Position numbers and translations under genes: made by a program
Virus record (IMG/VR): IMGVR_UViG_3300025872_000036
Location: 1-64,000 of that record
DNA from: a virus
Strand: one strand, 5' to 3'
Length of the DNA stretch: 64,000 bases
The notes under the pieces: model-generated
What the model saw: the letters and a program-made list of their open reading frames with translations, nothing else
Databases searched by the model: none
What the model was told of the DNA's origin: nothing
Shown here: positions 1 through 10,284 of the stretch, one piece after another
Layout of the letters: each line of letters starts with the position of its first letter
Position numbering within the stretch: the stretch's first letter is position 1

Positions 1-1
1 C

Positions 2-1921
2 GTTCGTCTATCTCCTTGGGGTCGTGTAAGTGATCGCACGGTCACGATCATGGGTCGTGCAAACATTGCATATGAGATGCTTGGAATTGCAACACTTGAT
101 TACATTGAAATGTATCGCAAGTTTGCGCCAGGTGGTGTCTCGCAAGAGTCATATAAACTCAACAATATTGCCAATGTGGAGATTGGTGAGAAGAAGATTT
201 CATATGAAGAGTATGACAATCTCCATACTCTTTATCGCGAGAACTATCAGAAGTTCATTGAGTATAACATTCACGACGTTCGTCTTGTGGAAAAGCTTGA
301 CGACAAGTTGAAACTCATTGAACTTGCGTTGACCCTTGCATATGATTCCAAGACGAATTATGAAGATGTATTCACACAGGTTCGCATGTGGGATGCATTG
401 ATCTATAATCATCTTCGCAAGAAGAACATTGTCATTCCGCCAAAGAATGACAATGAAAAGAATGCTGCATATGAAGGCGCATTCGTCAAGGATCCTCTTG
501 TTGGTATGCACAGCTGGATGGCAAGTTTTGACTTGAACTCGCTGTATCCACACTTGATCATGCAGTATAATCTATCACCAGAAACTCTTGTTCAGCCATT
601 GGATTATACCGATGAGATGCATCAGGTATTGCGTAACAGGATTTCAGTTGATGAACTTCTTGCTCGTAATGTGGATACATCTGCGCTCAAGGAATTGAAT
701 GTCACATTGACTCCAAACAAGCAATTCTTTCGCACGGACATTCATGGCTTTCTTCCAGAGATGATGGAACGCATGTATGATGATCGTTCCGTCTACAAGA
801 AGAAGGCTATTGAAGCCAAGAAGGAATTGGAGACTTGCAAGGATGAGGCTATGCGCTACGAAATTGAAAAGCGTATAGCAAGATACAATAATCTACAGCT
901 TGCAAAGAAGGTGTCATTGAATTCAGCTTATGGTGCGATGGGTAATCAATACTTCCGATTCTTTGATATTCGCATCGCGGAAGCAATCACTCTTGCTGGT
1001 CAGTTATCCATTCGCTGGATTGAGTTGCGTATAAATGAATACATGAACAAGTTGCTGAAGACGGAGAATGTTGATTATGTGGTTGCATCGGATACAGATA
1101 GCATTTACCTTACGCTTGATGCGATTGTACGCAGATCTTTTGGTGATCGTGTCGGATCAACTGATCCTGCAAAAATCATCGCATTCATGGACAAGGTATG
1201 TGAAACTAAGATTCAACCTTATATTGATGAGGTGTATCAAGATCTTGCTTCGTATATGAATTCGTATGCACAAAAGATGCAAATGAAGCGAGAGGCTCTT
1301 GCTGATCGTGGCATCTGGACTGCAAAGAAAAGATATATCATGAATGTGTACAACAACGAAGGCGTGCAATATGCAAAGCCCAAGTTGAAGGTCATGGGGC
1401 TTGAAATGATCAAGTCTTCCACACCTGCTGCCATTCGTGAAAAGATGAAGGACGCGATTGAGATCATTCTTCGCGGATCAGAAGCTGATGTCCAAAACTT
1501 CATTGAAAGGTTCAAGGACGATTTTAAGAATCTTCCACCTGAAGAGATTTCATTTCCTCGCGGTGTTACTGGCATGAAAGATTATGCAGATGCCAGTAAC
1601 GTATACAAGAAAGGCACACCAATCCATGTAAAGGGTGCTTTGCTCTATAACAATCTATTGCAGAAGCATAAACTGACAAAGAAGTATCCTAAAATACAGG
1701 AAGGCGAGAAACTTCGCTTTACATATCTCAGACTTCCAAATGTCATAAATGATACCGTGATATCATATCCTGGCAGACTGCCTCCAGAGTTTGATCTACA
1801 TAGATTTGTGGATTATGACTTGCAGTTTGACAAGGCTTTCATTGAACCGCTCAAGTCAATTCTTGATTGCGTTGGATGGAAGGCTTATCAGGAATCTGAC
1901 TTGACTTCTTTCTTCTCTTGA
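2..1921 (+). CDS. 43: T4-like family B DNA polymerase (gp43), 5' end outside window
   Basis: Replicative DNA polymerase. The frame is open to the first base of the window, so the start and most of the 3'-5' exonuclease domain lie upstream; an internal ATG at 50 is not the start. Motif A (DLNSLYP) is near nt 530-550, motif B (NSAYG) near nt 918-935, and motif C (DTDS) near nt 1090-1100. The C-terminus ends in LTSFFS, which resembles the hydrophobic clamp-binding tail of T4 gp43. It is followed by uvsX and gp41 in one direction, a T4-type replication cluster. The gene identity is secure; the only missing information is the N-terminal part. Confidence 0.97.
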   Translation, partial: VRLSPWGRVSDRTVTIMGRANIAYEMLGIATLDYIEMYRKFAPGGVSQESYKLNNIANVEIGEKKISYEEYDNLHTLYRENYQKFIEYNIHDVRLVEKLDDKLKLIELALTLAYDSKTNYEDVFTQVRMWDALIYNHLRKKNIVIPPKNDNEKNAAYEGAFVKDPLVGMHSWMASFDLNSLYPHLIMQYNLSPETLVQPLDYTDEMHQVLRNRISVDELLARNVDTSALKELNVTLTPNKQFFRTDIHGFLPEMMERMYDDRSVYKKKAIEAKKELETCKDEAMRYEIEKRIARYNNLQLAKKVSLNSAYGAMGNQYFRFFDIRIAEAITLAGQLSIRWIELRINEYMNKLLKTENVDYVVASDTDSIYLTLDAIVRRSFGDRVGSTDPAKIIAFMDKVCETKIQPYIDEVYQDLASYMNSYAQKMQMKREALADRGIWTAKKRYIMNVYNNEGVQYAKPKLKVMGLEMIKSSTPAAIREKMKDAIEIILRGSEADVQNFIERFKDDFKNLPPEEISFPRGVTGMKDYADASNVYKKGTPIHVKGALLYNNLLQKHKLTKKYPKIQEGEKLRFTYLRLPNVINDTVISYPGRLPPEFDLHRFVDYDLQFDKAFIEPLKSILDCVGWKAYQESDLTSFFS

Positions 1922-1953
1922 TATAAAATAAGACATATTTGAAGGAGTGTTTC

Positions 1954-3003
1954 ATGAGTAATATTTTCTCGGCCTTGATCAAAGAGGCTGGTAACGAATA
2001 TGCCAGTCTTGTTGAAGACGGCATTGAAGCGGGCGATGTAACTGGCTATATTGGTACTGGTTCATATGTACTGAATGCATTGCTTTCTGGTTCAATCTAT
2101 GGTGGTCTTCCAGCAAACAAGATCACAGCACTTGCTGGTGAGCCTGCTACTGGCAAGACCTATTACACGCTGAATATCGTCAAGCAATTCTTGATTGATA
2201 ATCCAAATGGCGGTGTGATGTACTTTGAGTCTGAGTCGGCTCTAACGAAGCAAATGTTTGTTGATCGTGGAATTGATGTTCGTCGTGTCCATATCATTCC
2301 CGTGACAACAATCCAAGAGTTTCGTACACAGGCAGTAAAGATTCTGGACAAGTATACAGAAACTCCTGCTGGTGATCGTCCACCAATGCTCATGGTGCTT
2401 GATTCGCTTGGCAATCTTTCTACCGAGAAAGAAATCACAGACATCTCCGAGGGTAAAGACACGCGAGACATGACACGCTCTCAGTTGATTCGTGGTGCAT
2501 TTCGTGTCATTACATTGAAACTCGGCAAGGCCAAGGTTTCAATGATCATTACCAATCACACATATGATGTCATCGGTTCATATGTTCCGACAAAGAAGAT
2601 GGGTGGCGGCTCAGGTCTTGAATATGCCGCATCAACGATCATCTTCCTCTCCAAGAAGAAAGAAAAGCAGGACAATGAAGTCGTAGGCAACATCGTCAAG
2701 TGCAAGCTGCAGAAGAGCCGTTTGACGATTGCAGACAAGGTCGTTGAGACGCTTCTTCGCTACGATACTGGTGTAGACAAGTATTATGGTTTGCTTGATC
2801 TTGCAATCAAGTTCAACATCATCAAGAAGGTTTCAACTCGTCTTGAGCTGCCAGATGGCACCAAGGTATTTGAAAAGAACATTCTTGAGAATCCAGAGAA
2901 GTACTTCACGCAGGAAATTCTTGATCAGATCAATGAAAACTGTGCGAATGAATTCTTGTATGGTAAGACGGAGGTAGCGACCGATGATAGTGAAGAAGGT
3001 TAA
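1954..3003 (+). CDS. uvsX: UvsX RecA-like recombinase
   Basis: Strand-exchange protein for recombination-dependent replication and repair. Walker A (GEPATGKT) is at residues 62-69 and a Walker B-type strand (MLMVLDS) near 145-151. The product is 349 aa, a little shorter than T4 UvsX (about 390). An upstream in-frame TTG at 1939 is possible, but the ATG at 1954 sits 6 nt after a good GAAGGAG ribosome-binding site and is preferred. The 3' end overlaps the next gene by 20 nt, which suggests translational coupling. Confidence 0.95.
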   Translation: MSNIFSALIKEAGNEYASLVEDGIEAGDVTGYIGTGSYVLNALLSGSIYGGLPANKITALAGEPATGKTYYTLNIVKQFLIDNPNGGVMYFESESALTKQMFVDRGIDVRRVHIIPVTTIQEFRTQAVKILDKYTETPAGDRPPMLMVLDSLGNLSTEKEITDISEGKDTRDMTRSQLIRGAFRVITLKLGKAKVSMIITNHTYDVIGSYVPTKKMGGGSGLEYAASTIIFLSKKKEKQDNEVVGNIVKCKLQKSRLTIADKVVETLLRYDTGVDKYYGLLDLAIKFNIIKKVSTRLELPDGTKVFEKNILENPEKYFTQEILDQINENCANEFLYGKTEVATDDSEEG

Positions 3004-3409
3004 GGATCTCTTCAAGAAATCCATGGTCATGGACAAGGACTTTGATCTTGATCCAGACTATAAGAGCGAAGACACCAGCAAGATGGCTGCCATCAAGATA
3101 ATTACTGGCAGATACAAAGGAATCACATTTTGCTTTGGTGGCATTAGGGTTGAAGACAAGGAAAATCCTGATGGAACATATACATTACACTTTGATTATG
3201 ATATACTGAATCCAGGTAAACACGATCCAAAAAAACTGGAAGGTAGCCAAGCATTTACGGATACGCTAGGAGCCATTCTAAATTCTATCATCATAGCCGG
3301 GATAGAGAGAGAAAGGGAAATGCACGATGAAGAGACTGGAAACAACTATTCTGAAGAACCTGACACAAAACGAAGAGTACGCAAGAAAGGTTCTGCCGTT
3401 TCTGAATGA
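2984..3409 (+). CDS. Hypothetical protein between uvsX and gp41
   Basis: A 141-aa acidic protein with a short basic N-terminus and a basic C-terminal tail. No motif that I recognise. It overlaps uvsX by 20 nt and gp41 by 83 nt, so it is embedded in the recombination/helicase operon. A role as an accessory to UvsX or the helicase, for example as a loader or mediator, is a positional guess only. Confidence 0.7.
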   Translation: MIVKKVKDLFKKSMVMDKDFDLDPDYKSEDTSKMAAIKIITGRYKGITFCFGGIRVEDKENPDGTYTLHFDYDILNPGKHDPKKLEGSQAFTDTLGAILNSIIIAGIEREREMHDEETGNNYSEEPDTKRRVRKKGSAVSE

Positions 3410-4742
3410 TGACTATTTCACCGAGAGATCGGAGAAACTTGTATTCCAGCACATCAAGGAATTCATTCTAAAGTATAATGCTGTTCCGACGCTTGAAGCA
3501 CTTCATATCAACATCAACAATCTCTCTGGTGTGAAGGAAGAAGAAGTCAAGAATGCTTCTGAAGTATTGAATGCAGTTGAACAAATAAAGGAAGAGAAAA
3601 GCGAACAGCAGTGGTTGATTGACAAGACCGAGAAGTTTTGTCAAGAGAAGGCTATCTACAATGCTGTGCTTGAGTCCATTGGCATTCTTGATGTAAACTC
3701 AAAGTCTACAAAAGACAAAGGTGCAATTCCAAAGATTCTATCTGATGCATTGGCAGTCAGCTTTGACAGTCATGTCGGTCATGATTATCTGGCTGACTCT
3801 GATGCGCGATATGAATTCTATCATCGCACCGAGAAGAAGATTCCGTTTGATCTGGACTTCATGAACAAGATCACCAAGGGCGGCATACCTGCAAAGACAT
3901 TGAATGTGTTTCTTGCTGGTACTGGTGTTGGTAAGTCATTGTTCATGTGTCATGTCGCATCTGCGTGTCTTGTCCAAGGGTATAATGTTCTCTATATCAC
4001 GATGGAGATGGCAGAAGAGAAGATTGCCGAGCGTATTGATGCTAATCTTCTCAATGTCACTTTGGATGATCTTTCAAATCTTCCTAAGGATGTGTATGAC
4101 AAGAAGGTTGAGAAGGTGCGAAAGAATACGGTTGGCAAGTTGATCATCAAGGAATATCCAACTGCTTTGGCTAGCACAACTCATTTTCGCACACTATTGA
4201 ATGAATTGCTCTTGAAAAAGAGTTTCCGTCCTGATATAATCTTCATTGACTATCTCAATATTTGCTGTTCAGCAAGAGTCAAGCCTGGATCAAATATCAA
4301 TTCGTATACCTACATCAAGGCTATCGCGGAAGAGATTCGTGGTCTGGCAGTTGAGTTCAAGGTTCCTATCGTATCAGCTACACAGACGACGAGATCTGGT
4401 TATTCAAGTACTGATGTTGAATTGACAGATACTTCCGAGTCGTTTGGTCTACCTGCAACTGCAGATTTCATGGCGGCTTTGATTTCTACCGAAGAGTTGG
4501 AAGCATTGAATCAGATCATGGTCAAGCAGTTGAAGAACCGATATAATGATCCAACGAGCAACAAGAGATTTGTTCTTGGTATTGATCGTGCAAAGATGCG
4601 TCTCTATGATGTAGAGCAATCGGCGCAAGATGACATATTGGATTCTGGTCAAAAGAAAGGAGCTGATGATAAGTTCGTTGAAAAGGTGATGAAGTCTCCA
4701 TTTGGTCAAAACAAGTTCAAAACGTCAGGATTGAAGGTGTAA
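3327..4742 (+). CDS. 41: DnaB-like replicative helicase gp41
   Basis: Hexameric 5'-3' DNA helicase working with the gp61 primase at 29279. The product is 471 aa, close to T4 gp41 (475). It has an N-terminal helical domain and a RecA-fold C-terminal domain with Walker A GTGVGKS at residues 198-204 and a Walker B-type FIDYLN segment. The ATG at 3327 lies inside the preceding gene and follows a GAAAGGGA-like ribosome-binding site. Confidence 0.95.
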   Translation: MKRLETTILKNLTQNEEYARKVLPFLNDDYFTERSEKLVFQHIKEFILKYNAVPTLEALHININNLSGVKEEEVKNASEVLNAVEQIKEEKSEQQWLIDKTEKFCQEKAIYNAVLESIGILDVNSKSTKDKGAIPKILSDALAVSFDSHVGHDYLADSDARYEFYHRTEKKIPFDLDFMNKITKGGIPAKTLNVFLAGTGVGKSLFMCHVASACLVQGYNVLYITMEMAEEKIAERIDANLLNVTLDDLSNLPKDVYDKKVEKVRKNTVGKLIIKEYPTALASTTHFRTLLNELLLKKSFRPDIIFIDYLNICCSARVKPGSNINSYTYIKAIAEEIRGLAVEFKVPIVSATQTTRSGYSSTDVELTDTSESFGLPATADFMAALISTEELEALNQIMVKQLKNRYNDPTSNKRFVLGIDRAKMRLYDVEQSAQDDILDSGQKKGADDKFVEKVMKSPFGQNKFKTSGLKV

Positions 4743-4743
4743 A

Positions 4744-4935
4744 ATGATTGAGAATTATTACTATCAACTCGTACAACAGAATAATGATACATTTACTTGG
4801 AATGTCGTTGAAACACAAACCGATCAGACGATTGCGGAGTATATATTTGAAGATGACGCGATTTCAATGGTCATGCATCTAATGAGTGGTGGTGGCTTTG
4901 ATGGATTTACTCCGAAGTTCTTTCTGAATCCGTGA
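4744..4935 (+). CDS. Small hypothetical protein
   Basis: A 63-aa protein starting 1 nt after the gp41 stop and ending 1 nt before the next ATG. This packing and the GAAGGTG upstream support it as a real gene. I recognise no domain. Confidence 0.6.
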   Translation: MIENYYYQLVQQNNDTFTWNVVETQTDQTIAEYIFEDDAISMVMHLMSGGGFDGFTPKFFLNP

Positions 4936-4936
4936 C

Positions 4937-5509
4937 ATGTTCATATTCAACACTCTAATGCTTCTTCTGAATGGCATTGATGTACCTCAGGGTAGAATCA
5001 AGGCTACGGACATGAAGAAACGAGTCGCGAATTTATTTGAAAATGTCAAGTTCAATATTGAAAGAACGGATTCTCTTGAAGACGAAGATTACACCATTGC
5101 TGGATTCTATCTTGAAGAATTGCAGGAGATAGAAATCGTTTTCATTATCCCAAAGAAAGCAAAGGGATATTTCAATATAGAGAATCCAAATCTATTTCGT
5201 TTTCATCTAGCACAAACTATACAACACGAATTCATTCATCATCAGCAGTTTCTCAAGAGAGATGAATTGCAAACCGAATCCTTTTCATTATGCATGAGGG
5301 GAAATAGTGAGCAAAAGTATCTTGGTGAGAGGGACGAGATTGATGCGTATTCGTATGATGTTGCGATTGAGGTAAATACATATGGTTGGGAAGATTCACA
5401 AACATTGAGAATATATCGCAAGCAATTTGATCCCAGTCATCCTGTCATGAAGAGGCTTCTAAAGAAGACATACAAGAATCTGGGAGTGCTGAATGGACGA
5501 AAGAATTGA
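4937..5509 (+). CDS. Putative zincin-like metallopeptidase (HExxH)
   Basis: A 190-aa protein with a QHEFIHH segment in which H97-E98-x-x-H101 is a classical zinc-peptidase signature. Acidic candidates for a third ligand (E131, E134) follow about 30 residues later in ERDEIDAYSY, as in gluzincin-like folds. I do not recognise the family by name, so substrate and role are unknown. It lies in the replication operon and overlaps the next gene by 17 nt. Confidence 0.7.
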   Translation: MFIFNTLMLLLNGIDVPQGRIKATDMKKRVANLFENVKFNIERTDSLEDEDYTIAGFYLEELQEIEIVFIIPKKAKGYFNIENPNLFRFHLAQTIQHEFIHHQQFLKRDELQTESFSLCMRGNSEQKYLGERDEIDAYSYDVAIEVNTYGWEDSQTLRIYRKQFDPSHPVMKRLLKKTYKNLGVLNGRKN

Positions 5510-5702
5510 AGAAATGATGCGCGAAACCATGGAGAAGGCTGAAAAGATGGTTTTAGAAGCAAGATCGCGCGACGAATTTCTTGCGGTAAATGGTTCTTTG
5601 CTTGCAGTTGCACAGCGGATGTATGTTGCATATATGGGAAGTGAAGATACGGCCAAGATGTTCTACAACATAGCTGACAAGTTGGCTGTAAGCAAAGACT
5701 AA
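5493..5702 (+). CDS. Small helical hypothetical protein
   Basis: A 69-aa, Met- and Glu-rich, probably all-helical protein overlapping the end of the HExxH gene. No recognised domain. It is the last gene of the replication cluster before a virion-type gene. Confidence 0.6.
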   Translation: MDERIEEMMRETMEKAEKMVLEARSRDEFLAVNGSLLAVAQRMYVAYMGSEDTAKMFYNIADKLAVSKD

Positions 5703-5736
5703 ATACTTGAAAGCATTAAGAAAGAGAAACTGATAA

Positions 5737-7281
5737 GTGGCTCAGTTTAGAATAGACCAACAAGATTTTGTAAGGCCTCATAACAGAACGCTGTTTGAGG
5801 TGAATATGCAAGCCGATGAGTATGGTCATCTCATGGGAGGATCTCGTTCTGGTCCAACTAAGTATAGTTCATTTGGTGAACCTGTCTCTGTTGCTATTAA
5901 TCCGGTTATTCAGTTAGACGCTCTATATGGATTTGATCCAAGAGAGTTTGAAACGCTATCTGCATCCACTGGTTTTTATGAATCAACTGGCACCTTATTT
6001 AAAACTCATACTGGCACTGGTGCGTATGGTTATGCGATAATTCGTTCTAATAGAATTCTTCGTTATCGTCCAGGTCAAGGTGCGTTGTTAAGATTTACTG
6101 CTGGATTTGATAACCCTCAAACTGGTGTTACTCTAAGAGCAGGATTCTTTACACAAGAACAATCTATTATGATTGGTTATGATGGTGATAGATTTGGTGT
6201 GTTGAGGCAGAACGGCGGTAAGGCTCACATAGCAAAATTGACTATAAGTGCTGGCGGCACAGGGACTGCAACAATTACACTAAATGGTGTCGCAACAGAT
6301 GTTGAGATTGCTTCTGCTAATACTACCGTTGTGGCAAAAACTATTGCAGCGGCATCGTTTACTGGATGGATTACAGAACAAGTTAATAATGATGTGTATT
6401 TTTTATCAACGACATTGGGTGTTAAATCTGATGAATATAGTTTGACGGGCACTGGCACCGGCACGTTTACTACAAGTCAAGCAGGTGCCGCCGATGTTAC
6501 TAATTGGACATATCAAGAAGATTTTAACATTGACAAATTAGATGGCACAGGAACTTCTGGTGTCACGCTAGACCCATCAAAATTAAACATTTATCAAATT
6601 AATTTTAGGTGGTTGGGTGCTGGCGAAATTAGATACGCAGTGGAAAATCCTCTGAATGGTGACATGATATTTTTTCATCACGAACACTATTCAAATGAAA
6701 ACACAGATGTACACACCAATAATCCATCATTTAGAATTGGTTATGTTGCCGCTAATCTGACTGGAAATACAATTACAGATGCACATACATACGGCGCATC
6801 ACTGATGGCAGCTATTGAAGGTCAAACAGTTGACAGGGCATTTCCAACAGGAATCACTAGCGATCAAAAATCTTCTTTGGGTGCAGATACTTATCACTCA
6901 ATTATTTCTGTGAAAAACTCATTAATTTATCAAAATAGAATCAATCTAAGATTATGTATATTGAAGAAGTTGACTATTTCCGTTACTACAAACGGCCCAA
7001 CAAGGCATTACCTGGTATTGAAAGGAACAAAAAGCACAGGAACTTCATGGAGTAAAATTGCTAATTACAGTTCAGTATTGCAAGATACATCAACAGGAAG
7101 TTTTACTTTTGCAAATGAACATCCAATGGCTGCATATACTCTTCCTTCTAATGGTTCCGGTAATTTTGATCTAGAAGATCTTCAAATTACAATACCTCCA
7201 GGTATGTGGATTGATTTGATGGTGGTTGGAGGTCAGGTCATCAATAGCGTTATTGCAAGTCTGACTTGGATAGAAGTTTAA
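5737..7281 (+). CDS. Probable virion structural protein
   Basis: A 514-aa, Gly/Thr/Ser/Asn-rich protein with beta-strand-like composition, no signal peptide and no enzyme motif. The start is GTG at 5737 after a purine-rich AAGAAAGAGAAA stretch. The middle (about residues 165-260) carries repetitive GTGT-type segments. Composition and its place before virion-associated genes suggest a tail, fibre or head surface protein. This is inference; no specific T4 homolog is recognised. Confidence 0.6.
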   Translation: MAQFRIDQQDFVRPHNRTLFEVNMQADEYGHLMGGSRSGPTKYSSFGEPVSVAINPVIQLDALYGFDPREFETLSASTGFYESTGTLFKTHTGTGAYGYAIIRSNRILRYRPGQGALLRFTAGFDNPQTGVTLRAGFFTQEQSIMIGYDGDRFGVLRQNGGKAHIAKLTISAGGTGTATITLNGVATDVEIASANTTVVAKTIAAASFTGWITEQVNNDVYFLSTTLGVKSDEYSLTGTGTGTFTTSQAGAADVTNWTYQEDFNIDKLDGTGTSGVTLDPSKLNIYQINFRWLGAGEIRYAVENPLNGDMIFFHHEHYSNENTDVHTNNPSFRIGYVAANLTGNTITDAHTYGASLMAAIEGQTVDRAFPTGITSDQKSSLGADTYHSIISVKNSLIYQNRINLRLCILKKLTISVTTNGPTRHYLVLKGTKSTGTSWSKIANYSSVLQDTSTGSFTFANEHPMAAYTLPSNGSGNFDLEDLQITIPPGMWIDLMVVGGQVINSVIASLTWIEV

Positions 7282-7332
7282 TTTTAGGAAAAAAATAGAT
7301 TAAGAAGAAATTTCAAGATAAGGAATAATAAC

Positions 7333-8307
7333 GTGTTAACATTCAAGAACTTTTTGAATTTATCAGAGTCTTTTTTGATTGAAGCAAATCAAGGTAGTTA
7401 TAGTGACGAACATGCACATGTAAAAGTCTGGAATCACATGGTTGAAAAAGGAATTGCTCATGATAAAGAGGCAATGAAAAGAGAGTTAGAAACTGCAAAG
7501 ACGGATAAAGCACACCCTTTACATTTTGATAATGCTGGAAAAGAAGGATTTATCGGAGGAAAAAAGACAAAAGATTCCAAAAATAGTTATCATTCCGAAT
7601 TAGAAACTGCGATGCATACAGTTCATGCTTTGGCAACACATAAAGGATTTGCTAAAGCAGTAAAAGAAAAACACAAAGCAAAAGTCATGGGTGGTGCAAA
7701 AGGTAGTGTTTCCGACACTTGGAAAAAATACGGAGCAACTAAAGGTGCAACATCTAAAACAGACATTGCAATTTATGATCCGAAAAAAGGAGAACACGAA
7801 GGTATTAGACTTTCAATGAAAAAGGGTGCAGGTTCTCAATTGATGTCTGGTGGTCCAGAAGAGAATAATGCTACACATCATCATGCTGCATTAGAAATGT
7901 TGAATAATCATCCAAAATATGCAAAGTTATCTCCAGAAAAGAAAAAAGAGATTCATAATCATATAATGGGGCATATCAAAAAAGCAGGTAAACATATTGA
8001 TGCTATGAGAACAGCGTCCAGAGAAAATATGGAAAAATTGAAAAATAGAGCGCAAAAACATTTAAATACTGTACACGATGCTTATCCCGAATTGAATCAC
8101 TATGTTAGAAAAGAAGCAACGACGGGTGAAGGTAAATTTGGTAAAGGAGCTGCACATACAGCATCGTTTCTAGTCAAATCTGTATCAGGTAGTAAAGGTG
8201 CTAAAGTAGTTCATGTAGATGAACATGATTATGAAGGATCTCGTCCGAGAGCTGCTTTACCAAAAGGTACTGGGCGTTCGGGTAATTTTAAATTGGATGA
8301 AAGATAA
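7333..8307 (+). CDS. Putative PD-(D/E)xK-like nuclease with capsid-targeting-type N-terminus
   Basis: A 324-aa Lys/His-rich protein starting with GTG. The N-terminus reads MLTFKNFL and runs to a FLIEA site, matching the (L/I)xE rule for T4 prohead protease cleavage. Around residues 138-175 it has TDIAI followed by RLSMKKG and GSQLMSGG, an arrangement like the catalytic core of restriction-endonuclease-fold proteins. The nuclease call is tentative. A head-packaged role is inferred from the N-terminus, which it shares with seven other proteins in the window. Confidence 0.55.
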   Translation: MLTFKNFLNLSESFLIEANQGSYSDEHAHVKVWNHMVEKGIAHDKEAMKRELETAKTDKAHPLHFDNAGKEGFIGGKKTKDSKNSYHSELETAMHTVHALATHKGFAKAVKEKHKAKVMGGAKGSVSDTWKKYGATKGATSKTDIAIYDPKKGEHEGIRLSMKKGAGSQLMSGGPEENNATHHHAALEMLNNHPKYAKLSPEKKKEIHNHIMGHIKKAGKHIDAMRTASRENMEKLKNRAQKHLNTVHDAYPELNHYVRKEATTGEGKFGKGAAHTASFLVKSVSGSKGAKVVHVDEHDYEGSRPRAALPKGTGRSGNFKLDER

Positions 8308-8426
8308 TACTTGGAAAAATATATGGCAAATCGCCATCAAAAGGCGATAGTGCAGGAAGAATAGTTATAACTGACGGAATACCAAAAACCGCACTAATAG
8401 TAAGTATGTCATAATCGGAGAAACAA

Positions 8427-9629
8427 ATGCTAGACTTCAAATCATATTTGATAGAATCAGACGGACAAGGCATAGCCTCAGCAAAACATCAGGAACATCC
8501 CGAAGATGATGCTATGAGAAGTCATGAGCATTTCAAACATGCAGTCTCCGCTCTAAGAGCAGTTCATCATGCACTAAAGACAGGTAACTCTGGCGATACA
8601 CACATATCAACAAAACAAGATGGTGCACCAGCAATAGTCTATGGACATCATCCAAAAACTGGTAAATTCTTCGTAGCAACAAAGCATTCGGCATATGGTT
8701 CAACACCTAGACTTGCGACGACACATGCTGAAGTAGATCAGCACTTTGGTCATTCGCCGGGTCTAGCACAAAAGATGCACGCCGCTTTGGAACATCTACC
8801 GAAGATTGCTCCAAGAAAAGGAGTATTCCAGGGCGACTTCATGCATGATTCAAGTGAGATGAAGCATGATGATCATGAAGTTTCATTCAAGCCAAATACT
8901 ATTAGATATCATCTTGGTAGAAATACACCTGAAGGCAAAAAGGCAGTCAAAGCAAAGATAGGATTTTCTACACATACAAAGATTGATGGAGATCCTGATA
9001 GACCAGAAACATTGCAAGCATCTCCGCTAAGAAGTACGACGGGATTCAGAAGTCATTCAGATGTACATCATATCTCTGCACAAACAAGTCTTGGTTCTGG
9101 CGGACATGTTACGGAAAAAGAAAGCAAGCAAGTAGAACATCACTTGAAACAAGCAGAGAAGATCAACAAGAATCTTCATCCCAATCATCATGATATTGTC
9201 AATAAACATGCTGAACATATTTCTACATACATCAATCAAACTGTAAGAACAGGTGAAAGACCAACAACTCAAGGTCTACGCAAGCATATTCAAACTCGTA
9301 TGCAAAAAGAAGTAGACAAGATGAAGACCGAAAAGGGCAAAGCTGCAAAAACAGAAAGAATGAATGCTGCACTTGCACATCATGATACACATGAAGAACA
9401 TTTTGGTAAAGCACTAGAAATTCATCATCATGTTCAACAAGCAAAGAATATTCTTGTCTCAGGATTGAATAGAGCAACAAAGAATGCAAGTCCAATGAGA
9501 CAAACGATTGACAATAAAGAGACAGATCCTGAAGGACATGTTGTTCATCATGAAGGTAAGACGATGAAAATGGTCAATCGTCAAGAATTTTCTAGAGCAA
9601 ACTTTGCGCCAAAAGATTGGAAGAAGTAA
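8427..9629 (+). CDS. Ligase/nucleotidyltransferase-like protein with capsid-targeting-type N-terminus
   Basis: A 400-aa, very His-rich protein. It begins MLDFKSYLIES, with LIE as a possible prohead protease site. STKQDGAPAIVYG (around residue 67) fits motif I (KxDG) of the covalent nucleotidyltransferase superfamily. VFQGDFMHD, the later FKPNTIRY, and the C-terminal GHVVHHEG plus KMVNR resemble the further motifs that line a ligase active site. I infer an RNA/DNA ligase-like enzyme, but the family is usually left as uncharacterised. The ribosome-binding site CGGAGA precedes the ATG. Confidence 0.55.
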   Translation: MLDFKSYLIESDGQGIASAKHQEHPEDDAMRSHEHFKHAVSALRAVHHALKTGNSGDTHISTKQDGAPAIVYGHHPKTGKFFVATKHSAYGSTPRLATTHAEVDQHFGHSPGLAQKMHAALEHLPKIAPRKGVFQGDFMHDSSEMKHDDHEVSFKPNTIRYHLGRNTPEGKKAVKAKIGFSTHTKIDGDPDRPETLQASPLRSTTGFRSHSDVHHISAQTSLGSGGHVTEKESKQVEHHLKQAEKINKNLHPNHHDIVNKHAEHISTYINQTVRTGERPTTQGLRKHIQTRMQKEVDKMKTEKGKAAKTERMNAALAHHDTHEEHFGKALEIHHHVQQAKNILVSGLNRATKNASPMRQTIDNKETDPEGHVVHHEGKTMKMVNRQEFSRANFAPKDWKK

Positions 9630-9646
9630 ACTGGGATAATTATATT

Positions 9647-10240
9647 ATGAAAATTGAATTGACTAATGATACATCTCTTGTTATTGATGATTTTTTAAAT
9701 GAAAATGACTACGCAAAAATAGTTCAATTATCGTCCAACTATTCTTTTAGATCAAATCATAAGTCAAGTCCTACGGTTGATCCGCATGGTCATTGGGTGT
9801 ACAATTTATTGATTGATGGCCTACAAAATAATTCTACAAGTATCATTAATGTTTCTGATTATTTCAAAGATAACTTTTATAAAAATGTTTGGAATTATAT
9901 ACAAGAAACATATCATCTTCAAGACAAGATTTTAATTAGATGCTATATGAATGCTTATACATACGGTACCGAAGGATATGTTCATACTGATTCATCTCGG
10001 AGTAATGAATGGACAGCCATATTATATGTTTTAAATGATGATTGGGATATAAATTGGGCAGGAGAAACGGTGTTGTTTTCAAATAATGAAATCACAAGAT
10101 CCATTTTACCTAAAAAAAATAGAGCATTTATTTTTCCGTCTAGGATAGCACATGCAGCAAGATCCGTTTCTAGAATATGTTATCAAACACGAAAAACGTT
10201 AATGTTTAAATTTAGAAGCAAATACAAAGAAGAAATGTAA
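9647..10240 (+). CDS. 2OG-Fe(II) oxygenase, prolyl-4-hydroxylase-like
   Basis: A 197-aa protein with the iron-binding HxD in VHTDSSRSNEW, a distal His in RIAHAARSVS and a following Arg in QTRKTLMFKF that would bind 2-oxoglutarate. This is the order expected for P4H-type dioxygenases, which are common in marine T4-like phages. An upstream in-frame ATG at 9617 lies inside the previous gene; the ATG at 9647 is more likely. The substrate is unknown. Confidence 0.85.
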   Translation: MKIELTNDTSLVIDDFLNENDYAKIVQLSSNYSFRSNHKSSPTVDPHGHWVYNLLIDGLQNNSTSIINVSDYFKDNFYKNVWNYIQETYHLQDKILIRCYMNAYTYGTEGYVHTDSSRSNEWTAILYVLNDDWDINWAGETVLFSNNEITRSILPKKNRAFIFPSRIAHAARSVSRICYQTRKTLMFKFRSKYKEEM

Positions 10241-10245
10241 AATAG

Positions 10246-10253
10246 CATAAATA
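10246..10253 (+). promoter_or_regulatory. T4-late-type promoter, CATAAATA
   Basis: CATAAATA followed by C, one change from the T4 late consensus TATAAATA, 32 nt before the membrane protein gene at 10285. Confidence 0.55.
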
Positions 10254-10284
10254 CTCTCGTCACCGCTAATTATGGGAGTATACC

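Noticed and set aside
1157-1575. Antisense reading frames inside gp43 and other long genes
   Set aside because: Shadow frames of well-supported genes; no ribosome-binding sites or domains.
8301-8414. A 37-codon open frame (reading IYGKSPSKGDSAGRIVITDG) between the 7333 and 8427 genes
   Set aside because: It has no usable start and no slippery site linking it to the upstream gene. It looks like a decayed coding remnant; too weak to annotate.
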